Origin: Gamarada debralockiae
Lineage: Eukaryota > Ascomycota > Leotiomycetes > Helotiales > Hyphodiscaceae
Direction of reading: 5' to 3'
DNA length: 64,000 nt
NCBI GenBank assembly: GCA_002803225.1
Contig: NXFV01001840.1
Span: forward strand, 18,924-82,923
Made by a program: the position numbers and the translations under genes. Each line of letters opens with the position of its first letter. The stretch's first letter is position 1. The notes beneath the pieces were generated by a model. The model was not told where the DNA came from and made no database searches. It saw only the letters and a list, made by a program, of their open reading frames with translations. Of the stretch, positions 54,256 to 64,000 are shown piece by piece.

Positions 54256-56186
54256 ATGAAACGCAAATTGGACGCCAACGATGTTCCTGCTCCAGCGGAG
54301 GAGGTAGATGGAAATAAAGAGGAGCCTACTTTTGCTGGCTTGGGCCTCGATCCTCGATTACTCCAAGGAATTGCGAAGCAAAACTTTAAGACACCAACCC
54401 TAGTACAGAGCAAAGCTATCCCACTGGCATTAAATGGACGGGATGTTCTTGCTAGAGCAAAGACTGGATCTGGGAAAACGGCCGCCTACCTACTCCCAAT
54501 CCTCCATTCAATATTAAAACGGAAACAGGTTTGTTTTGCCAAAAACATCTGCCGAAGAACTCAGCTAATATCCCTAGACTTCTCCTACCCAATTCACGTC
54601 CGCCCTCATCCTCGTACCTACTCGAGAACTCGCCGAACAAGTTTTTAAAGCTGTCGAAGCCTTCTCATCCTTTGCCGCGAAAGATGTTCGAGCAATTAAC
54701 CTCACCCTGAAGGTTTCCGACGCAGTCCAAAGATCTCTCCTCGCAGATTCACCCGATATTGTCATTGCGACACCAGCTCGAGCTGCCCTGAATGTCGGTT
54801 CCTCTGCACTCTCCCTCGACAACCTCGCACATTTGGTTATTGACGAGGCGGACCTGGTCTTGTCCTACGGCTACGATGAGGATCTTCAAAACGTTGCCAA
54901 AACTATGCAAAAGGGTGTGCAAACCATCTTGATGAGTGCTACATTGACGAGCGAAGTTGAGACATTGAAGGGACTTTTCTGCAGAAACCCAGCTGTTTTA
55001 CAACTCGAGGAGACGGAAACCGAGGGAGAGGGTGTCAGCCAATATGTTGTGAAGTGAATTCTGACCTTTTCCTACGCATATAAAGACCGACTAACAGTGT
55101 CATAGATGTGGAGAAGATGAGAAATTCCTCCTAGTCTACGTCATCTTCAAGCTGAAGTTGATCAAGGGCAAGTGCATCATATTTGTTGGAGACATTGATC
55201 GGTGTTACCGCCTGAAGTTATATCTGGAACAATTTGGGACGAAGAGTTGTATTTTGAACTCGGAATTACCAGTCAATTCGAGGATACATGTGGTGGAGGA
55301 GTTCAATAAGGGCGTATACGACATTATAATTGCATCTGACGAACACGAGGTACTGGGCGATGAGGAGGATGCAAAGACGGAGGAGACGCAGGAGGGGGCA
55401 AAGGATGGCACGACAGATGGTGATGCAGAAGCGGATACTCTAGCAGAAGCCAAACAGCCATCCAAGAAGAAGCGGAAGGTGGCGAAGAAAGACAAGGAGT
55501 ACGGAATCTCTCGAGGCATCGATTTCAAGAACGTGGCATGCGTCCTCAACTTTGATCTCCCCACCTCGTCGAAATCATATACCCACAGAATCGGTAGGAC
55601 CGCTCGAGCTGGACAGACTGGCATGGCATTGTCGTTCGTGGTACCGTTAGAACTCTACCGAAAGCACAAGCCAACGAGCATCGAGTCAGCGAAAGATGAT
55701 GAGAAGGTCCTCGCCAAGATCACCAAACACCAAAAGAAGAAAGGAAAGGAGGTCAAGCCATACAACTTCGACATGAAGCAAGTGGAAGCGTTCAGATATC
55801 GAATGGGCGATGCGTTACGAGCAGTTACAAGAATTGCGATCCGAGAAGCGAGGACGAGGGAATTGAGACAGGAGTTGATGAAGAGCGATAAATTAAAGAG
55901 GCATTTCGAGGAAAATCCAGGTGATCTGCACCATCTCCGCCACGATGGGGAGTTACGGCCTGCAAGAGTCCAATCTCATTTGAAGCATGTGCCGGATTAC
56001 CTTTTGCCAAAAGAAGGCAAGAAGGGCATTGCGGGTGGAGATGTCGGGTTTGTTGGCATTCGCAAGACGAGTGAGAATCGGATCAGGAAAGCGAGGATGG
56101 CGAACAAGGCGAAGGGAAGGGGTAAAAAGGTTGGGGGAAGGAAGGTGGATCCGTTGAAGACTTTTAAGGCGAAATCAAGGACTTGA
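54256..56186 (+). CDS. DBP9: ATP-dependent RNA helicase DBP9 (DDX56 family)
   Basis: Exons are 54256-54528, 54578-55053 and 55106-56186. DEAD-box motifs appear in order: Q motif around [30 protein letters not shown] (I), VPTRELAEQ (Ia), [10 protein letters not shown] (Ib), [13 protein letters not shown] (II), MSATL (III), [20 protein letters not shown] (IV), [17 protein letters not shown] (V) and [10 protein letters not shown] (VI). The LVLSYGY after DEAD, an acidic/Lys-rich insert between motifs IV and V ([15 protein letters not shown]) and the basic C-terminus mark the DBP9 group, which acts in the nucleolus in 60S ribosomal subunit assembly. Length (about 609 residues) is normal. All motifs are intact, so it should be functional. 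Confidence 0.95.
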
Positions 56187-57984
56187 TCACCATGTAGCTT
56201 ATGAATGAGAGAATTACGCCAGGGCCACGGATCAAGATACGGATCAAGATGCGGCTAGGTGAGTCCATTGCTGAGAGCTAACTTGGCCTCGCAGAATACT
56301 CATCTGCCAAAACATTTTTAATCAAAAGCGTTTCAGACCGGTGTTTCAATGGCCTCCCAGGAAATGTTTCTTCTGACTGCCTTGTGTGGTCATTCGCGTC
56401 TTGTCATCCTAGCCACTGTCAGGCAGTGCCTGTCCCTCTCCGGTGATGTTCCAATGGGAGCCGGGCCCTTGACCTGATCCTCCTTGTCTGGCATCCTTAG
56501 TCATCGCCGCTTCTGGACCCAAGCTGCTAGGACTGTTTTACCCCACGTCCGATTCATGTTTAGCCGCTCCTGTCATTTTTAGATTTTCTATTCTTGCTGG
56601 ATTAGAACTATGCCAACGAGACTTGCTTCTTGTGGATGTTTTAATCAAAGTCTAGCATCTCAACAGATCAGAGACATCAGATATGCATTTTCCATCTCTC
56701 CATCTCAGAGCAGCGAAAGTCACTCGACAACCCCTGCTTCCACCTCTTTCGCTCCCCCGACCTCTCCTAGATCCACGTTCAATCAACTAATGTATCAACT
56801 CATAATCTTTCCCTCGTCTTCACTACCAAATTATCCACTTCACCTTCCAAAGCCAACAGTTAATCCTTGTCCATTCCTGATACATTCCCGACTGCATCTA
56901 GCCAACACGAAGAGAAGTTCACAAGGTTCGACTCGTCTCAAGCGGCCAATCCTCCACAGCCACCCCTCAAAAGTTGCAAGAGTACTGGCATACAGTTCTT
57001 TCAGGATCTTACGCGACTCGGTTCCTACAATTGAACGCATCGGAAACAAGATACTTGAGTCTCCTAGAACTGCCCATCATTCAGGATCACGATTTGAAAA
57101 CTGCAGACCATTAGCTTCTATCCACTTTCAGCTCTCCGCCACTTCAATTTGCTCGACCTGATTTCGCGGCATCCAGTCGTGACGCCTCTGAAGTAGTCCA
57201 CCATCCATCTCGATCCTTGAAACCCAACACAACTCATGCAGTCGATGAGCACCAAGTCATTGAACCAGACCAAATTTCGAAGTACAGTGTCCAAAATCGC
57301 TCGAGTTCAACCAGTTCAACTCCTCGTCTGCATCCTTAACGCCTTTTCTTCACTTCAAAAGCGACCTCTCCACCTCGTTTGGCATTCCCCTTTTCTTAGT
57401 TCCCTCGGATCAACCCCATCACTTCTTCATACGCCTATTGGCTACCTATCAACAACATTTACAGCACCATCATCTCCACCTCGAATTACTCAACACAACC
57501 TCCGTTTCCTCTCACTCGATCACTCGACATCAACACCACCGAAGCTTCCGATTCCATGTCAAAATACTCAACTTCCTCGACCTTAATTTCTTCGACACCA
57601 ATTTGACCAACTCCTTCTGACTCACCCGGTATCCACTCGTTCTAAGTTGCGACAATTCAATCGTAACTCATCAAATCTTCCCAATTCGTTGAATATCTTT
57701 TCTTCTCAAACCAGACAAACTCCCAAAACCTCTATTCTTAGTCAAATCTCCTGGCTCTGAAAAAAAAAGGCATCACGTGACGATGCCGTGAAATTAAATC
57801 ATCTTTGATTATTTGCGAAACTACTGACAGACTCCATACTCTGACAAACATAGAATCGAGGTATCATATCCTCATAGCACATCCAACAGCAAACATTCTA
57901 AACGCCGAGCACATTCCAATGCAAGTAATCACTACCTTCCTTAAACTACCTAAATCCTCTCAGAATTCCCACCCCCCCTCCTCT
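56187..57984. other. Long C/T-rich intergenic region with possible decayed ORF
   Basis: No intact gene. On the plus strand Ser/Thr/Pro-rich reading frames run in alternating frames (for example KFTRFDSSQAANPPQPPLKS near 56920 and DEHQVIEPDQISKYSVQNRS near 57245), as if a low-complexity protein gene had suffered several indels. The C/T bias alone could also produce such frames. It lies between the 3' ends of DBP9 and SMC3. Confidence 0.35.
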
Positions 57985-61750
<3,766 letters not shown>

Positions 61751-62088
61751 CTTTGCGACGTTGCTGCCAGAGGGGCAGTCAACCTATCCTGTGAATTCAG
61801 AGCGCGTTCAGGTGATGACTGACGCAGATATGAGGTCTTTCGATTGTAGCCGATTCGTAGAACACGACTTCGTGTTAAACGTCACGAAGACTTGAAGATT
61901 ATGGTTGTCGCATACGCGTAGAAATCAAAGTTGACGCGATTTCTGAGCGCGAAGTGGTGGACGATCCTTTCCGGCTTAGCGTTCCCTGTCACACCGCCCG
62001 GAATTTTGCCGCAAAATAAAATATGACTGGAAGGTTAACCTCATGTAGAACACTTGAAGGTTACATTTCGAAGTTGCCAGCAGGAAAT
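61751..62088. promoter_or_regulatory. Divergent promoter of SMC3 and RIO1
   Basis: Only 338 bp separate the start codons of SMC3 (minus) and RIO1 (plus), so both must be driven from this region. An upstream ATG at 62023 is in frame with RIO1 and would lengthen it by 22 residues. Confidence 0.6.
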
Positions 62089-63854
62089 ATGTCTGATAGC
62101 TCTGCCACGATACCCAAGCCTGCTCTAGCAGAAGGCCAAGCTCCTACCCATACCTATGTACCCAACCACGGCTACGAAAATACCCCACCATCCGCCCAAG
62201 ATGCCCCGCCTCAAACTCCAACTTCGGGTGATAACACAGAATACGCTGCGGACAACGAAGATGACGCATATGACGATCTTTTCGAAGATGGCGATGAAGA
62301 GTATTTCGAGGATTTAGACCTCGATCCTTCTTCTGGCGATCTAACAAAATCCTATAACCGTCAACGCAAACTCAACGATCAGAACGCCACTGCTCCTCGA
62401 ATAAATCCTCAAAAGCCGGCTGCAAACACAAAAGCAAGTGTGGATGATCAGATCACAAGTTTGGCGAAGCATGCGGGAAAGATTAGGCTGGAGGGTGGAG
62501 GAGAGAAGGAAAGAAGCCACGGGAAGGATAAGTCGGATCGAGCTACCAGCGAACAAGTCTTGGATCCACGTACACGGATGATTCTGCTGCAAATGATCAA
62601 CAGAGGCATCGTATCCGAAGTTAACGGTTGTTTGAGTACTGGCAAAGAAGCAAACGTTTATGGTGCACTCTCAATACCAACATCAGAAGGCAGCGAAGAG
62701 CCCCAACCCATCCATCGCGCAATCAAAGTATATAAAACCAGCATCTTAGTCTTCAAAGACCGAGACCGCTATGTCACCGGTGAGCACCGTTTCCGATCCG
62801 GATACAACAAAGGCAACAACCGTGCCATGGTGAAAGTATGGGCCGAGAAAGAATTTCGAAATCTGAAACGTCTATATCTGGCCGGAATCCCTTGCCCCGA
62901 ACCCGTCTACCTCCGTCTCCACGTCCTAGTCATGGGCTTCCTCGGTGACAAGAAAGGTTGGGCAGCGCCTCGTCTCCGTGATGTGGAGCTCCAAGGCGAA
63001 GACGTGGATGAGCAATGGCGAGTTCTTTATCTTCAACTCCTCGGACTCATGAAACGCATGTACCAATCATGCAAACTCGTGCATGCAGACCTGAGCGAAT
63101 ACAACGTGTTGTACCACCAAAAGAAGTTATTTATCATCGATGTTTCCCAGAGCGTGGAGCACGACCATCCCAGATCTTTGGAGTTTTTGCGAATGGATGT
63201 CAAGAATGTGTCAGATTTCTTCAGACGAAAGAACGTCGATGTTCTTTCCGAGCAAGCAGTCTTCGGATTTATCACCTCGCACAATGCTGTCCAAGAACCG
63301 GCTCTCACCGAATCGCTAGAGAAGCTATTTGCTGAGCGACCGGCGGAGAAGGAAGGCGAGGAAGCTGCTGCAGAGAAAGAAGTTGAGAACGAGGTCTTCC
63401 GGAAGCAATACATACCGCAGACATTAGACCAAGTGTATGATTTTGAGCGGGATGCAGAGAAAGTTGGAAAGGGACAGAGAGACGATCTCGTGTATCGGAA
63501 TTTACTGGCTGACAAAGTCCCGATGTCTTCGGGTAACGAGGCTGATGCGGAGGATACTATGGGTGCAAGTTCTGAGCAGGGGAGTGAGGGTGAGGATGGC
63601 AGTGGAAGTGGAAGTGGAGAGAGTGATGATGAGAGCAGATTTGAGAAGGGCACGCCGCGGGGGAAGAGATTTGAGGATAAGGAGGCTAAGAAGGTGAGTT
63701 TCAGTTGCTCAGCTTGTTTGATTGTGTGGACGCTAACTGGCAGTAGGAGCACAAAAAAGCAGTGAAGGAAGAAAAGCGAGAGAAGAGGAAAGAGAAGATC
63801 CCTAAACATGTCAAGAAGAAACTCGTAAGTGCTTCAGCCAGACACAAGCACTGA
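62089..63854 (+). CDS. RIO1: Atypical protein kinase RIO1 (C-terminal end uncertain)
   Basis: Exon 1 is 62089-63693 and exon 2 starts at 63747 (intron gtgagt...CTAAC...cagtag). RIO landmarks are present: LSTGKEANVYGAL (nucleotide loop), RAIKVYKTSILVFKDRDRYV, HADLSEYNVLYH (catalytic Asp) and IIDVSQSVEHDHP (metal-binding Asp). An acidic N-terminal arm (DDLFEDGDEEYFEDLDLDPS) and acidic, Ser/Glu-rich C-terminal region precede a basic end (KEEKREKRKEKIPKHVKKKL), as is usual for RIO1, which acts in cytoplasmic 40S subunit maturation. ATG 62089 (MSDSSATIPK) was preferred to the in-frame ATG at 62023. After KKKL a gtaagt at 63825 may start another intron; reading on gives a stop at 63852-63854. The true last exon may be cut by the window end. 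Confidence 0.92.
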
Positions 63855-63947
63855 GCTTTGATATCAATGCAATCAATTCTTACGCTGTGGTATGCGCCCT
63901 GAACAACGTAAATTTCCTTCTTTTTTGTTCATCTTTTTTCCCTGGGG

Positions 63948-63949
<2 letters not shown>
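63855..63949. other. RIO1 3' region
   Basis: Short T-rich sequence after RIO1, possibly intron or terminal exon; no other feature. Confidence 0.3.

Positions 63950-64000
<51 letters not shown>
63950..64000. repeat. Poly-T tract at the window end
   Basis: Fifty-one T in a row following gggggg, reaching the last base. No other homopolymer in the window comes near this length, which suggests an assembly or contig-end artefact. Confidence 0.8.

Noticed and set aside
53835..54413. 192-codon minus-strand frame
   Set aside because: It overlaps the start of DBP9 antisense and has no recognisable domain.
54452..55624. Minus-strand frames across DBP9
   Set aside because: Antisense shadows of a conserved helicase gene.

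Overview
The window is nuclear DNA of a filamentous ascomycete fungus. Genes are split by short (about 45-80 bp) GT-AG introns with CTAAC/CTGAC-type branch sites, intergenic spaces are long, and the recognisable families are fungal: DUF6590, DUF6594, DUF6536, HET domains, a Zn2Cys6 regulator, DBP9 and RIO1. A Leotiomycetes-like host is a guess from overall gene flavour and was not tested.

Layout. (1) 1-7.3 kb is a decayed accessory zone: one intact unknown ORF, a small three-exon membrane protein, relics of an amidase and a HET gene, an ERI1-type exoribonuclease gene broken by an in-frame TGA, and AT-rich and repeat DNA. (2) 7.3-46 kb is the striking part. Five head-to-head gene pairs occur. 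The minus-strand member is always a coiled-coil protein with a GPLED-like core signature. The plus-strand member is a DUF6590 protein with a Tyr/Ser/Thr-rich low-complexity arm in four pairs, and a DUF6594 membrane protein in the first pair. In that first pair the coiled-coil protein has also exchanged its usual C-terminal module for a ZZ zinc finger plus two retropepsin-like domains. Between the pairs lie HET/SET/DUF6536 pseudogenes (12-16 kb), two MITE-like elements, and three diverged copies of an unidentified module X (22.5-23.6, 31.7-31.9, 32.5-33.7 kb), one carrying a captured DUF6590 3' exon. (3) 47.8-49.7 kb holds a sixth, dead DUF6590 copy bounded by a MITE-like element. (4) 50.6-64 kb is ordinary core genome: a Zn2Cys6 regulator, DBP9 (ribosome biogenesis), SMC3 (cohesin) and RIO1 (40S maturation), the last two sharing a short divergent promoter.

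Interpretation. The paired array looks like a birth-and-death family in which two partner genes share one promoter region and are duplicated together. Coiled-coil scaffold plus prion-like, tyrosine-rich partner suggests physically interacting products; swapped C-terminal modules and neighbouring dead HET genes recall fungal self/non-self recognition loci. That functional reading is inference; the pairing, shared motifs, duplications and decay are read directly from the sequence. All exon boundaries were placed by eye.
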